DNA of 64,000 bases from Berberis thunbergii (GCA_003290165.1 QNQO01000502.1:658329-722328); one strand, 5' to 3'. Positions 22,309 to 34,831 are shown, counted from the first letter of the stretch. Made by a program: numbers and translations. Notes: generated from the sequence alone by a model not told the origin.

Positions 22309-23524
22309 CTACTCTTCAGTCTTCTCGACAGGAGTTTCTGCGACAGTTTTCTCTTCTGCTTCAGCTGGTTCCTCTTCTTCAATAGTAGTCTGATCTGTGA
22401 GCACCTCTCTCGGCATTGCCACAGTTGGTTCGTTAGAATCTGTAGTTTCTGGGGTGACCTGGACCACTTCCTCTGGTGTCACCTCTTTGGTCTCTTCCTC
22501 CTTTTTCTCTTCGACAGTCTCTTCAGCTTCAACTGTAACAGCAACTGCTTCTTTCTCTTCTTCTTCAGCTGGTTCCTTTTCTTCAATAGTAGTCTGATCT
22601 GTGAGCACCTCTCTCGGCACTGCCACAGTTGTTTCTTTCTCTTCCGCTACATCCTTAGTCTCAACTGCGACAGGGGCTTCAGCCTCTGGAACAACTTTCT
22701 TCTCTGCTACCTCATCAGCTGGTTCTTCCTTGGCCTCCTCTGTTACCACTGGTTCTGGGGCAGGTGGTGCTGCCACTTCTTCGGTCTTGGTCTCTTCCTT
22801 CTGGGTCTTGGTCAATTCCTCATTAATAGTTTTTTCAGACAATGCTGTAGTGGCAGAGACAATCTACAAGATACAGTTGAAGTAACAGTTACATTACTTA
22901 GTAATTATAGTATGTTTAGATAGAAACATATTAACCGTTATTGGAAGATCAAGGACATAGATCAAGGTATAAAAGATTTTAAGCCGCTTAAATAAAGTAA
23001 TACTAGTGTAGGGAGTAGGGAATTTGTTTGATTATATTAAACAAGTGATGAACAATAACTAATATAAACATGGCGATCGCCATTTCAGGTATCTGTATTG
23101 TGAAGATCAGAAGAAAAACTTATAAAAAGGTGATGAAAATTAATTTGAAGAAGCTTTTTCTTACGCGATGAGATCTAGTTTAGTCTACCATGGATCAAGA
23201 TAGTGAGATGGATTTAAAGATGCTTAGAATTGTCAGAAGAAATGAGGGAAACTGTAAATGGAATCGGATGATTCATTCAACATATTTTGCTGCACTGCAC
23301 AACATTAGAATACACTGACTGATGGCCGCCTTATCGGACATCTCTGTAATGCAGACGATCACATAGCATGATCAGATGACACAACAAAATCATCACCATG
23401 CATGATCAAGCTCGTTATATAGAAGATCATGCATTAGAATCTAAAACTAATTCACTGACATGCAAAAAGAGTTTTGCAGAGATGGGTTTTGATCAGAGAT
23501 GGTGTTTACCTCAGCAGTGGCCAT
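22309..23524 (-). CDS. Glu/Val/Thr-rich acidic protein, 2 exons, 189 residues, function unknown
   Basis: Exon 1 is only 15 bp (23524-23510, encoding MATAE) and ends in a GTAAAC donor; exon 2 is 22863-22309, beginning IVSATTALSEK after a TTGTAG acceptor. The ATG is supported by a TATAAATA box 125 bp upstream. The protein is low-complexity, strongly acidic and Glu/Val/Thr/Pro-rich, without signal peptide or membrane segment, probably largely disordered. The module VPREVLTDQTTIEEKEPAEE recurs 68 residues later as MPREVLTDQTTIEEEEPAEA. Short acidic MAT.E-type proteins like this are widespread in plants and usually listed as uncharacterised. I assign no function. Confidence 0.85.
22355..22635 (-). 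repeat. In-frame internal duplication in the acidic-protein gene
   Basis: About 75 bp at 22355-22431 and 22559-22635 are nearly identical (plus strand CTTCAGCTGGTTCCT..., TCTTCAATAGTAGTCTGATC, TGTGAGCACCTCTCTCGGCA). The period is 204 bp, exactly 68 codons. Confidence 0.85.
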
Positions 23525-23648
23525 TGGGATGCAAAGAAAAAGTAATAGAACTTGAAGAAATTGAAAGAAGAAAGAATAGAGAAAGCAAGGAATGAGAAAG
23601 AAAGAGTGTCTCTTTGTGAGGTGAAGAAGGAAGAAAGGAGAGGGGAGG

Positions 23649-23656
23649 TATTTATA
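23649..23656 (-). promoter_or_regulatory. TATA box of the acidic-protein gene
   Basis: TATAAATA on the minus strand, 125 bp before the ATG at 23524, flanked by a CT-rich leader. This predicts transcription start near 23620. Confidence 0.7.
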
Positions 23657-23699
23657 GAGAGACCCAAGAAGCCTAGGGTTTGATGAGTGAGTTGTGAAA

Positions 23700-25885
23700 T
23701 CACTGACATCAATACATCAAAACCTTAGGCAATATTAAAGAAAGCCTTGTTGATTAGGATCTCTACTCTCTAGTATTATAATTTTTTTTTTTTTTTTTTT
23801 TTTTGCATTATTTGGATTGTAGAAACCCAAATCTAGAGTCCACTTGTACATCTCTCTTGTTCTCTCATCCTCTTTTTATTTTTTTTAATTTTTGAATGCT
23901 TTGTTTTTGGATGGTAGGGTTTGTAAAAATGACCCCCATTACCATTATCATGCAGCCATGTTCTTACTTTTTTTTTTAATTCATTTTTATGTATTCTTTT
24001 GGGCAACTGTGATCTAATTCCAGCACTAACTCTTGTTTTATGGGAAATTTTCAGAAATGGATCTTGAACATGAGAACTATTCATGTTTCTAGTCATGAAA
24101 GCCTGAAATAAAAAAAATAAAAGTTTAATTACTTTTAGTACAAGGAAAGTAATTTTGTCCAAGTTAGGCAGAATTGATTGAGATTTAAGGAAACACAATG
24201 GCATTTTAAGTGGAGTGATTAAGAAAGATATGATGAAAATGAGTTTGGATTCTCATGCCAGCCTTTTAATGTTGTCGATATGTTGGAAATTCTTCCATGG
24301 TAAAAATTATTCCTTTCTATGCATTTCTGTACAATTTGTTTTTGAATTGTATGTAATTCCAGGCTGCATTCATATAGTAATTTGCAGTGTGTTAGAATCC
24401 AAAGTTGAAGTTTTTGCAGGTAAATGTATGACTGAGAGTTGTAGAAACTCGACTTTCATAGTGAAAAATGAAATAAGCCATGAATGGTATAAGTTTCCTA
24501 TGCAACTAGAAGAAGAAAAACTCTACTAGATTTTATTTGCCACTCTTCGCTGATGTACTATTGGTAGACACGAGTAGCGCATTTAGATATGGTTGCATTT
24601 TATAAACAGGTATTGCGTCGCGTACATGTCTAATTTTTTTTTTTTTTCTTATTTATGATGCTACATTAAGTACAGTGTGTGTTTTATTTATTTTTCCAAA
24701 TTTTCTAGTTTCCATTTGATGCTTTTTTGAGATGTTTACTTTATTGAACTATTTGGTACTAAAAATTTAAATCAGTCCAGTAGGGGAAAGAGACCAAAGG
24801 CTAACTACAGAAAGGCCGGTGCTGATAGGTGGGTGCTCACATCACATCCTTGTCCCTCCATTATCATGACCTTCCAAAGAATCAAATGTAGAAATGCTGA
24901 CATGGATGCTTTTTTTTTTTCATTGGAAACTGCCATTGATGAAGGGACTCCCTTGTTTGGTGGGTCCATCAACAGGTAGGATTCTCGTGAGTGGGTCCAT
25001 ATCCATCAGGTTCGCCACCTAGGATGTGGACGATGTAAAAGTTACAACAATGCCCTTGAAGAAATGGAAAACACGGAGAGACTTGGCAATTTGACCCGAA
25101 CTAGCTCACACAAGCGGAAACTAATGCATAAGGCTTGTTATCATATATCATCTCCTACTATAAGTGTAATTGAGTTGTTGGTGTGCTTAAATGTGTCACA
25201 TCTGCAAACTTTCGATTTCACATTCGCTCATATTACAAAACCCTATATATCCCTGTTTTCTTCAACCCACCTAATCGCAAGCCTCTCCTCTTCCCTTCTT
25301 CTCTTCTTTCCTATCACACTCTTTTTCGCGCTTAATTTTCAAGAAACTCCATCTACCGTCACCTTCACCGGTAGTAGCTTTAAGGAGAGGTTCACATCCG
25401 TTTAGTGTAAGACATGTGAATGTAGTGTCATTCCAATGCGAGTCGTTATTTGTTTTGGTCATGTACAATGTCGACTCATTAACTATAGGTTGTGTTTGTG
25501 CCTATTCAACATTACCGGAACAAATCCTTGGTCTAGGCCTCTAGGGTAATATAACATGCAAATAGTGGATATAAGTGAGGGTACTTGTGGAATTTTAAGA
25601 GAATGTTTGTCGATCCAAGGACGATTTTGCCCTTATAATAAAGAAACAATATTGTGGATCTCGAGGTCTTTTTGTTATGATAACAAGTATATTCTCAGCT
25701 CGTCTTTTTGGGCAGAATGCAAAGCATCCAATCTGTAAAGTTAGAAAATATTGTAGATGGAATGTGCAAACTTGTACTCTGCTTGACCATATCAATTTTC
25801 AAATGATGAATGAATGGCCTAAGCTGGCCATTTTGTTCATGTTATCTATTTATCTCTAATTTCTTATTTAGGGGTGGCAATAATT
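23700..25885. other. Intergenic region without recognised gene
   Basis: Contains a T18-type run at 23781-23803 and several open frames without family features. A TATA-like CCCTATATATCC followed by a CT-rich stretch at 25240-25330 resembles a plant promoter, but no convincing coding sequence follows. Confidence 0.45.
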
Positions 25886-25889
25886 TAGG

Positions 25890-26338
25890 TCCCGGATAAT
25901 AATAATTTCTTGAATTGGAGAAGGAAGTAATTAATTTGTCTAAAGCATGATTTAATGGAGAAGGAAGTTTCTGGTTGGGAGAGGTTTTTAAGAGATTGAT
26001 TAAATTTCTATTCCGTAATAAATTTATTTTTTTACTTAACCAAATGTTGTGGTGTTTCAAGGGATTTATTGACCAAACACCAACAAATCATCAGCATAAA
26101 GTTGATGTGAAAAAGGAAGGAACCTATGATCCTTAATACCTTGATGTTTCTGTACTGAAGATTAGATGACAATAGTCTAGATAAGGATTCATGTACTAGA
26201 AGGAATAGATAAGGAGATAGCGGGTTTCCTTGTCTTAATCCTTGAGTCAGTTGAAAAGCTTTAAGAGGAGTTAGGAGTGTCATTCACCATAACAAAGTAA
26301 GAGATGGTAGAAATACATTGATGAATTACGGCGATAAA
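25890..26338 (-). mobile_element. LINE reverse-transcriptase fragment
   Basis: Minus strand encodes ISYFVMVNDTP followed by LTQGLRQGNPLSPYLFLLVH and LSRLL, then a degraded FADD region (FHINFMLMICWCLV). This is the central RT domain of a plant LINE. It ends where the copia 3' LTR begins. Stops downstream show it is dead. Confidence 0.8.
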
Positions 26339-26439
26339 CAATAAATTGAGACTAGAATTTTGTGGGAAAAAGACCTTCTTTCTCATGCCTAATATCACAA
26401 CTAGAAATATTTAGTTGGTCAAAATTAAGATATTCCTAT

Positions 26440-29400
26440 TACTCTCCCACAAGTTGGAGATTGATGATTCCGAACACCCAACTTGCCAAGTAACAAGTGA
26501 AACTGTTGATGACCAAGTGTCTTAGTGAAGATATCAGCCAGTTGTTGTGACGATTGAATATAGAACGTAGAAATGTTGCCCGCAAGTAATTGTTCTCGCA
26601 CATAATGACAGTCAACTTCGATATGCTTGGTTCTTTCATGGAAAATCGGATTAGAAGCAATATGGAGTGTCGCCTAGTTGTCACAAAATAGCCGCATTGG
26701 TCGTGTATGGAACACGCCAAGAGAAGAAAGGAATGACTTAACCCACGTCAATTCACACATTGTGACAGCCATTGCTCGGTACTCGGCCTTGGCGAATGAT
26801 CGAGCTACAGTGGGCTGCTTCTTGGTCTTCCAAGATATAGGAGAGGAGCCGAGTTGGACAAAATACGCAGTGAGAGAGCGTCTAGTGATGGGGCAAGCGG
26901 CCCAGCTAGAATCACAAAATGCATACAGTTGTAAATAACTGTCTTAGCGAAGAAGAATTCCTTGACCCAGGGAACCTTTCAAGAACCTCAAAACATGAAA
27001 GACAGCATCCATATGGTCCTGCCAAGGCTCATGGAGAAACTGTGTCAAGGTATGCACCGCATAACAAATGTCCGGGCGAGTTATGGACAGATACACGAGG
27101 CGCCCTACAAGGCGTTTATAATGCTCCGGATCTCGTAACACAGGGCCAGTGGCACGAGCCTATGGTTTTGCTCCATAGGAGTGGGGGCAGGTTTGGCCCC
27201 CGTAAGACCAGCTTCCTTCAAGATATCAAGTGTGTACTTCCGTTGACATAGGAAGAGACCGGAAGAGTTGCGGGTAGCTTCGATGCCAAGGAAATATTTG
27301 AGTGGCCCGAGATCTTTGAGCTGAAAACACTTGTTCAAATATTGTTTAAAGGAATAACATGCTTGAGAGTTATTCCCTGCCACAATAAGATCATCAACAT
27401 AAACAAGGACAGATAAAAACATGTCATCTTTGTGGTAAGTAAACAAAGTATGATCGGCATGAGACTGGATAAAACCATAGCGGCGAAGAGCAGCCATGAG
27501 CTTAGCAAACCAGTTACGTGGAGATTGGCAGAGCCCATGTAATGATTTGCGAAGGCGACAGACCTTGTTGGGATGAGAAGAAGTATACCCTAGTGGGAGA
27601 CGCATATATACCTCCTCATAAAGATCACTATGGAGGAAAACATTATTAACATCCAATTGATGTATTTCCCATCCCTTAATATATAACAGCAACCGCAAGA
27701 AAAAGTCTCACACTAACCAGTTTGGTAACCGGGGCGAAGGTTTCTTCATAATCAACACCTTCAACCTGTGTATCACCACGGACAACAACCCGAGCTTTAC
27801 AACGCTCAATAGAACCATCGACATTATACTTTAATTTGAAAACCCATTTGCAACTGATTGGTTTCTTGCCAGGAGGAAGGTCGGAGATGGTCCATGTGCC
27901 ATTATTTTATAATGCATCGATTTCAGTTTGCATAGGCTGACGCCAATTTGGGTCTCGTACAACCTCAGAAAAAGTACGGGGTTCCACCCCAGCAGTTATG
28001 GCAGCCAAAATCTTATAATGCGAAGCAGAGAAATTATCACATGTAACAAAATTTGCTAAAGGGAACCACGTACCTGAGGACCCGAAGGAAGAGCGAGACA
28101 ATTTGGGGTATACCAGAGTAGCCGTGTGACATACATAATCACGAAGGTGAGATGGCAAATGACGAGTCCGCTGACCACGGCCGAGTTGAGGCTCGGCATT
28201 AGGTGGCGCATGTGCGTTGGTGGGCACAGTAGGATGCTCAGTAGCTAAAACCGAGTCTTCCCTTATCAACGACACAGAAGGTGATGACTGAGCATTAGAA
28301 TCGGTCAAATGCAAGCGGTTGGGGGCTGCTCCCCTTGACTCGTGGCAGGAGCTACCAATATCTTCAAAAATATACGTGTTCCATGACCAATCATTAACGC
28401 CAGAAGAGATTACTGGCACACTTGCGGATGACTCATGAGATTGAGCAAAAGGAAACACTTGTTCATCAAAAATAACATCCTGGGACACAAATATTTTCTG
28501 GGTCTCTAAATCCATGACCTTCCACCCTTTTTTTTTTCCATGAGGGTATCCCAAGAAAACACAACAACGACTTCGGAGAGCAAATTTATCCTTAGACCGG
28601 TCTTTATAATGAGCATAACATAAGCACCCAAAGACTCTAAGGTGAGTGAGAGAAGGTGATTTGGAAAATAATTTGTCCTGAGGGTGGGACCGTTTAAAAG
28701 AGGGGTAGGAGTTCGATTAATAAGATGAGCGGCAACGAGAACACACTCCCCCCAAACTCAATTGGAAGTGACGCTTTGAAAAGGAGAGCACGGGCTACAT
28801 CTAAAATATGGTGATGTTTTCTCTCGACTCGGCCATTTTGTTGAGGGGTATCAACTATGCTAGTTTGGTGTCATGTTGGGCATAAAATAATATCATGGGT
28901 TTAGATATAAATTCCATACCATTGTCACTCCGAATCACTTTATCCAATTTTGTGAATTGAGTTTTGGCCATATAACAAAATTGTTGTAATAACATGCTTG
29001 CTTCACTCTTTTATGCATTAAATATACCCAAACCGCACGGCTAAAATCATCAATAATCATAAGAAAATACTTAGCACCATAATCAGTAGATTGACAATAA
29101 GGACCCCAAATATCATAATGAATCAATTCAAACATGTCCATAGCACAATGATTACTCAAAGGAAAACTAGAGCGAGTTTGTTTGGCTCGACAGCAAATAT
29201 CACAAATAGAGTTTTTATCAGAAGAATCAACCTTAATGCCATTAATGTTCAAAAAGGGCATCGGTTTAGACGAGGGATGACCCAACTGATGATGCCATAA
29301 ATCAAAAGATTTCGGTGCCCGTGTAGCTAAAGCAGTCGTGATCATCACAGGCTCGAAGCGATACACCCCTCTGTAAGATACACATAAGATCAGTAAATGT

Positions 29401-29925
29401 CACGAGACAATTGGCGTCACAAATTAATTTTCTAACTGAAATCAAGTTCACTTGTAAGTTTGGCACAAATAACACATGTTTCAAGATAAGGCTAGGGTGA
29501 AAAATACAAATCCTTTCTTTGACCGCGGAAGCTTGGTCACCGTCGGGTAGACCAATCGGAGATGGAGCAATATCATTAACATTAGTTAACAAAGATAAAT
29601 CACCCGTCATGTGATGATACGCCTCACTATCAATGAGCCAATAATGATCACAATTTTGCTTACCAGACATGGAATCACCCTCGGGGCTAGACTCGATCAA
29701 AGCCAATAAACGCTGCACATGCTCACTGGAAAAATCGGGAATGGTGGCTGAAGCAAAACTCACTGGTGGTGGCTCGGCAGAAACATGTGTAGCGGTCTGG
29801 GTGGCGGCAGCAAAAACAGGGCCTGATGCACCACAACATGCAGATGAATAGCGGCCTCTGCCTCGGCCCTTCCTGCGTCCTGGTGGTGGTGAGATGCCCA
29901 GGCGGTTCCAGCAGCAGTCATACAC
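26440..29925 (-). pseudogene. Copia pol remnant (protease, integrase, RT, RNase H)
   Basis: Protease site is altered: WLIDSEAYHHMTG (about 29650-29610) where the family has D-S-G. Integrase has the HHCC finger (LWHHQLGHPSS... ICDICCRAKQTRS) and ELIHYDIWGPY; its C-terminal GYPHGKKKGWKVMDLET is at 28550. RT (27700-27105) keeps QLDVNNVFLHSDLYEEVYM, KSLHGLCQSPRNWF and the catalytic VYVDDLIVAGN. RNase H follows (ITRPDICYAVHTLTQF; later LTWVKSFLSSLG-type frames). Stops at several points, a shift between integrase and RT blocks and the altered protease make it non-functional. Confidence 0.88.
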
Positions 29926-30860
29926 ATGACCATGGCGTTGACAATGAGTGCAGTACGGTCGGCCCTGCGGACTGGACAGAAGGCTGACCCGATTGAGAGA
30001 AGGAACAAGTTGGTGGGTATTTTCGTCTGAGCCGCGAAACCCACTGCCGAAGATGATTCTCGAGGCTGAAGTGCCGACTTATGACTATCTTCTTGATTTA
30101 CCATTGCATAAACCCAGTCAATGTCCAGGAGTGGCTCCATATTAATGATTTGGGTCCGCAAGGTATTATAAGACTTATCTAATCCCATTAAAAATTGATA
30201 GGTTTTGAGATTATTAAACCAAATGAGTATAGGAGAGTCATTTTCACAAGTACAAGTTTCTAAAGGAGACAAACTAGCAAGATCCTCCCACATACCCAGA
30301 AATTGTGTGTAATATGACATAATAGAAGACCCGAAATGTTTTGTGACGGTGAGATCGGACCATAATTTATAGACTTTTGGGGCATTCTTAACTGAGTATC
30401 GGATTTTGAGACATTCTCATAAAACTTTGGCATTATTAAGATGAGACACAGTGGCCCTAATTGGATCATCTAGTAAATCTGCAATCTAGGAACACAGCAT
30501 GAAATTGACAATCTCCCATGCGACAAATTGGGAATCAGTTTTATTTGGTTGAGAAATAGACCCATCCATAAAACCAACCTTATTCTGAGATTTTAAAGCT
30601 AATTTAACAGCTTGTTCCCAAGACGAATAGTTTTCACCCTTCAATTTGATTTGGGTTAGAACCGAACCTTGATTGGTAGATGGATGAAGATAGTACGGTG
30701 ATGTGGGATTAGTGAGGTCTGACTTCCCTCCTGAATTATCTGGACTGCTAACCGTGATTAAAGTAAAGAGGATGCAACAACAGCGGCAGCAGCAGTGGAC
30801 GAATGAATTTGGAAAAGAATTCCAGATGCAGCAGCAGCGGTGGAAGAAGGAGAGAAAAAA
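29760..30860 (-). pseudogene. Copia gag remnant
   Basis: Minus-strand frames contain NPTSPYYLHPSTNQGSVLTQ and LKGENYSSWEQAVKLALKSQ, NKVGFMDGSI (gag N-terminal), then FLMGLDKSYNTLRTQIINMEPL (UBN2-type) and a zinc-knuckle-like CTHCQRHGHVYDCCWNRLG. Split over at least three frames. Confidence 0.85.
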
Positions 30861-30878
30861 AAAAATTCTTGCCCTAGG

Positions 30879-30890
30879 GCTCTGATACCA
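30879..30890 (-). other. Copia primer-binding site
   Basis: TGGTATCAGAGC on the minus strand, the classic complement of initiator tRNA-Met used by plant Ty1-copia elements, directly inside the 5' LTR end. Confidence 0.9.
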
Positions 30891-30997
30891 TAATAAATTG
30901 AGACTAAAATTTTGTGGGAAAAAAAGACCTTGTTTCTCGTTAAATGGCTGTAGCATAATATACAGTAGATGACTGCTCAAATCAAAGAGTTTGTTAC

Positions 30998-32450
30998 TGC
31001 ATTCACTATACAGCCTTGTTTTCGGGGAAGGAGTTGTGAACGATGCAACATCAATCGTTCTCTTTCGTGTAATTCAAAAGCTCAATGTTTCTAATGTCAA
31101 CGGTTGGATAGCAACTCGAGTCCTTTATCTATTTGTTTTTGTGTGCAGCTGTTACACCTGAGTGAAACAATTACTGTGTTCTTCTGTGGAATTTCTATGT
31201 CCCATTATGCATGGCATAATGTTAGTGAAAACTTGAGAATCACAACAAGGCAAGTGAGGACACATTGAAGTTTCATTATCTGATCTATATGTCATTTACT
31301 GTAGACTCTTGGTGTGGTAGCAATCTTACAAGCTTTTAGGCCATTCTCTTTTTCATCGTGTATTTCGGTTGTTTGGTCTTTGTTATGGAGATGTGATAAT
31401 GACATTTGTATATGTTTCACACTTCTGCAGACATATATTTGCAACCATGTCGTTTATTGCAGAAACATTTATCTTCCTTTATGTGAGCATGGATGCTCTT
31501 GACATCGAAAAATGGAAAATGAGCAAGTCAAGGTATGATATTATTCCATGTTTTGCACCAAGAATGACTTACATTGATCATTTGTAGTCTAAAAATGAGG
31601 GTACTCAATTTGGTCACTGTTTGTATGTTGAATCAAATCCAAGTAAAACTTGTTTCAATGTAACAGTATTAATTCACATCTGTCAAAGTTTTGCCTGGAA
31701 TTGTTGTCAAATGACTTTAAACAATGTGTTGCTTTGGTTGGACATCATTGCAGCTTCAAGACAGTTGCGGGCGTCTCTTCTACTATAATATTCTCGATAT
31801 TAATTGGACGTGCTGCATTCGTCATAAAGATTTGAGAATGCCGGGAACTCATATTTCTAATTGATTACAACTAGGTTGTAATTTGGTGGGCTGGTCTTAT
31901 GAGAGGAGCTGTATCAGTTGCTCTGGCTTTCAGTCAGGTAAAAACAAACTTTAGTATGCTTCTAAGTTCTAACCACTTCAAATCTAGCTTGGTTTCAAAA
32001 GAAAAAAAAATTTAGTACTGACTACTCCCTCTGTTGTATTTGAAGTTCACATACTCTGGTGTTACATGGGTTCTTGTTCACGCTACGATGATCATCAATA
32101 CCATTATAGTTGTACTCTTCACCACAGTGGTAAGTGTCGGGTTTCTGCAATGTTCAATTTGCGAAAGTCTAGTGTGTTGATGCTAGATGCCAGTCACTAA
32201 AGAAGTTCTTTTTCAGGTGTTTGGTTTTCTGACAAAGCCACTTATATGCATTTTGCTTCCTCATCCCAGGATCGACAAGGCTCATTCCCTGGAACAAAAC
32301 GCTCTGAAAGATGATGGCAGTCTCCCATTACTCACCTTGGAAGAATCTGCTGCAACCAACATTCTTCGAGCCAAGTACAGTTTGTCAATGCTAATAGAAA
32401 GACCTATCTACACCGCCTTGACTACTGACTTCTTTTGGGCATTTTCTTAG
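30998..32450 (+). pseudogene. Vacuolar Na+/H+ antiporter (NHX) pseudogene, 3' half only
   Basis: Seven exon remnants in correct order: about 30998-31148 (LYSLVFGEGVVNDATSIVLF), 31149-31249 (ITVFFCGISMSHYAWHNVSE), 31431-31532 (FIAETFIFLYVSMDALDIEK), 31754-31835 (GVSSTIIFSILIGRAAFV then a TGA), 31875-31937 (VVIWWAGLMRGAVSVALAFS), 32046-32129 (FTYSGVTWVLVHATMIINTI) and 32217-32450 (VFGFLTKPLICILLPHPRID...). These match NHX-type exchangers, which load Na+/K+ into vacuoles. The first half of the gene, including the amiloride-site helix, is missing; sequence ends at the truncated copia LTR. A stop follows GRAAFV, the following loop is absent, and the C-terminus is cut short. One exon has a GCAAGT donor. 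Confidence 0.9.
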
Positions 32451-33765
32451 CTTTTTTACAATTTCATTCATTCTATAAGTGGTGTTTGTGGTTGTGTTTT
32501 TAAAAAGGAGGAGTAAAAAGTGTAAAAAAAATCCAAAAAATATTCAAAAAAGGTCAGCAAACAAGGCTAACTAGACTTACTCGTCTACACCGTACACACT
32601 TACTGGAGGAGGTTCGATGACACTTACATGAGGCCCGTGTTTGGTTGTCCTCAAATCTAAAAACATTGGAAACTGATCCACTAAGTATCCGATCGTGACT
32701 GTTTCTAACCCTAAACTAAATACAACAATGATGAGAATGTATCAAAACACCACTTTTTGACTTCATGTGTTTTACACCGAGGATGATGACCAACATTTGC
32801 TCCCAGTTGGTTGGAAAGTTATGCAATCTATCGACTGATGAGACATTTTTGATGAAATTTGATCTCGTTTTGATCAAGGATTGTGATTTCGCTTTTCGGG
32901 CGATCCTGCTTTTAAGAAATATTTTGTGAAATATTTGTTTTGTACATAAAAATGTATAAATCGTCTTGTGCAGAAAAAATGTAAAAATTTTGTTTGTAAT
33001 TTCGAAATTAACAATATATATTATACATTTTAAGCTGAATGTAAATCTATAAATTTTTATAAGACAATTTAATGTTGTATTTTATGACCTTAAAAATATA
33101 TACGAAAGTATATACGAAACTTTTAGTTTTTCAATTCTTTGAGATATGGCTCCGTAATCAACTATCGCCTAGGCCCAGGCACGGATTTATGGGGGTCAAG
33201 TGGGGCACTTGCCCCCATTGATTTTTGATTTTTTTTTTTATTTTGGGTTTTTTTTAATTTGCCGATCATGGGACACCGATGACGCCATCTTGTCCCATCC
33301 CTTCCTCTCTCGCTATGTTTTTTGTAATGCCGCCGATGCCATCTCGCCCTACTCCTTACTTCTTTTCTGCCTCACTCTATCTGTTTATTTGGGAGACTAA
33401 CCATCATCTCGCCTCCTTCTCTCTTCGTCTCCTTCCCTATGTGTTTAATTTATTTTTATTTCTCACTATTGCCACCAACCATCAGCAACCCCCTTTGAGA
33501 AAAAGAAGTTTTTTTAAGTATTTTCTCGAGATGAATTCATATATTGACATCTAGTTTTGTATTTTATTCATAGAATTTTTCTAGAGATACATGAAAAGTT
33601 AGACCCGCTAGTTTTCCTCAAAATACATGTTTGTATCTTGAAGTTGATCTATGGGTTATTGTTTTAAATTACATTTTGATAATCAACGTGAGCCTTTTGA
33701 CAATCAACGCATGTTGACTGCTAGACGTAGGGGAGACTGCAGTAGTGATTAATGTTGGGGATATC
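32451..33765. other. Intergenic, with a DNA-transposon end fragment
   Basis: No gene. At 33175-33225 CAGGCACGGATTTATGGGGG followed by GGGGCACTTGCCCCCATTGA resembles the terminus of a plant DNA transposon; no second end found. Confidence 0.4.
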
Positions 33766-33769
33766 CTCT

Positions 33770-33935
33770 AATTAGCTATTTTTTATAGAAAAAATCACAA
33801 ATAATGTTTTTGATGTATACATCCTAAAAACGATCACCATAAAGAAAAATATTATTGACATCAAGTTGACATATAAATGCCAATCATGTGTGGTTGTAAG
33901 AGCAAAAAGAAAACGAACAACAGCCAATAAATTTC
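33770..33935 (-). mobile_element. Second Ty1-copia RT fragment
   Basis: Minus strand reads ...CQLDVNNIFLYGDRF then a stop, then DVYIK, the start of a copia RT (compare QLDVNNVFLHSDLYEEVYM in the element at 26-31 kb). Preceded by a degenerate LALTTTHDWHLY. Short isolated relic. Confidence 0.7.
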
Positions 33936-34823
33936 TATTCTAATCCGACTTTCCTATTCTTTAACATATATTGTATGCAGAGTTGGTTATCCATTTCTCT
34001 GGTATATAGACATCTCGATGGGGGCTATTGTACACTCAAAACATGTTTTCAAGTTCATCATCTAAGTCAACAATCACCCCTCAATATATTTGTAGGTCAA
34101 GAGCTGCAAATCATATTTGTAAAGTTCTTGCTTTATTCTACTTGTTAAAGCTCACTTTTTTTTTTGCAGTTTAGAAGATCTACACTGTGTTCTAATTTTG
34201 CATCTTTAGTCACTTATTTTTCACCTGTATATCCAAATGTTATTGACTGTTGTAGAATGGATAAGAAAAATTAGTACAGATTTTCTTGCACTATATTTCG
34301 ATACCTGATAAGTGTTTGTTAAGAATTTGAATCAAATGTGGCAAATGTTTAACAACTAATAAATTTGCAAAAGCCGGTTTTTGCACTATCAGGTTTTTAC
34401 CTTTTAAAAAAAATGTAAGGAGAATTTTAAGGATCCCTTAACCTGATCTTTGAATGACTAAACATAAAGGATGAGGCTCCGTAATTTTAATAACATTCAT
34501 TTGGTAGGGCGATTCCTTACCTATTTCTTAAATTCGATTAATAAACAAATTAATTTCGGTGATGATGGAACCATGTTACAATGTCAACCGGTTGAGCTAA
34601 AAATAACCTGAAAATCTTCAATCACTACTACGATTGTTTAGTTATGTTGGATACCTATACCTACCGCTCCATAAGTTAGGCGTCTTTCAATAGTATCACA
34701 ACACTCTTTCGGGGGTGTCTGAAAACCAGCTCAATCCGGATTTAAATGTAAACAAAAAACAAATTGTATGGGCATTTTAGTCCATAAAAATTTATAAACC
34801 CCAACCCCACTCAGATAGAAGCC
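33936..34823. other. Unassigned intergenic DNA
   Basis: AT-rich; no gene, RNA or bounded repeat recognised. Confidence 0.4.
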
Positions 34824-34831
34824 TACCTCTT

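Larger units (their letters stand above)
26340..30945 (-). mobile_element. Ty1-copia retrotransposon with short (~100 bp) LTRs, inactive
   Basis: The 3' LTR lies at about 26340-26441, preceded (minus sense) by a purine tract GTGGGAGAG (26442-26450). The 5' LTR remnant at 30891-30945 shares GACTAAAATTTTGTGGG and the GACCTT block but lacks its first half. Immediately inside is the primer-binding site. Gag, protease, integrase, reverse transcriptase and RNase H follow in copia order. Frames are broken by stops and shifts. The LTRs differ at several sites, so the element is old. Confidence 0.9.

Noticed and set aside
22397..22885. Plus-strand Ser/Thr-rich open frames opposite the acidic gene
   Set aside because: They are the antisense of the Glu/Val-rich coding sequence; the minus strand has a TATA box, clean splice sites and ATG.
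25064..25405. Possible small gene with upstream TATATA
   Set aside because: No conserved motif, no credible splice structure; remains unassigned.
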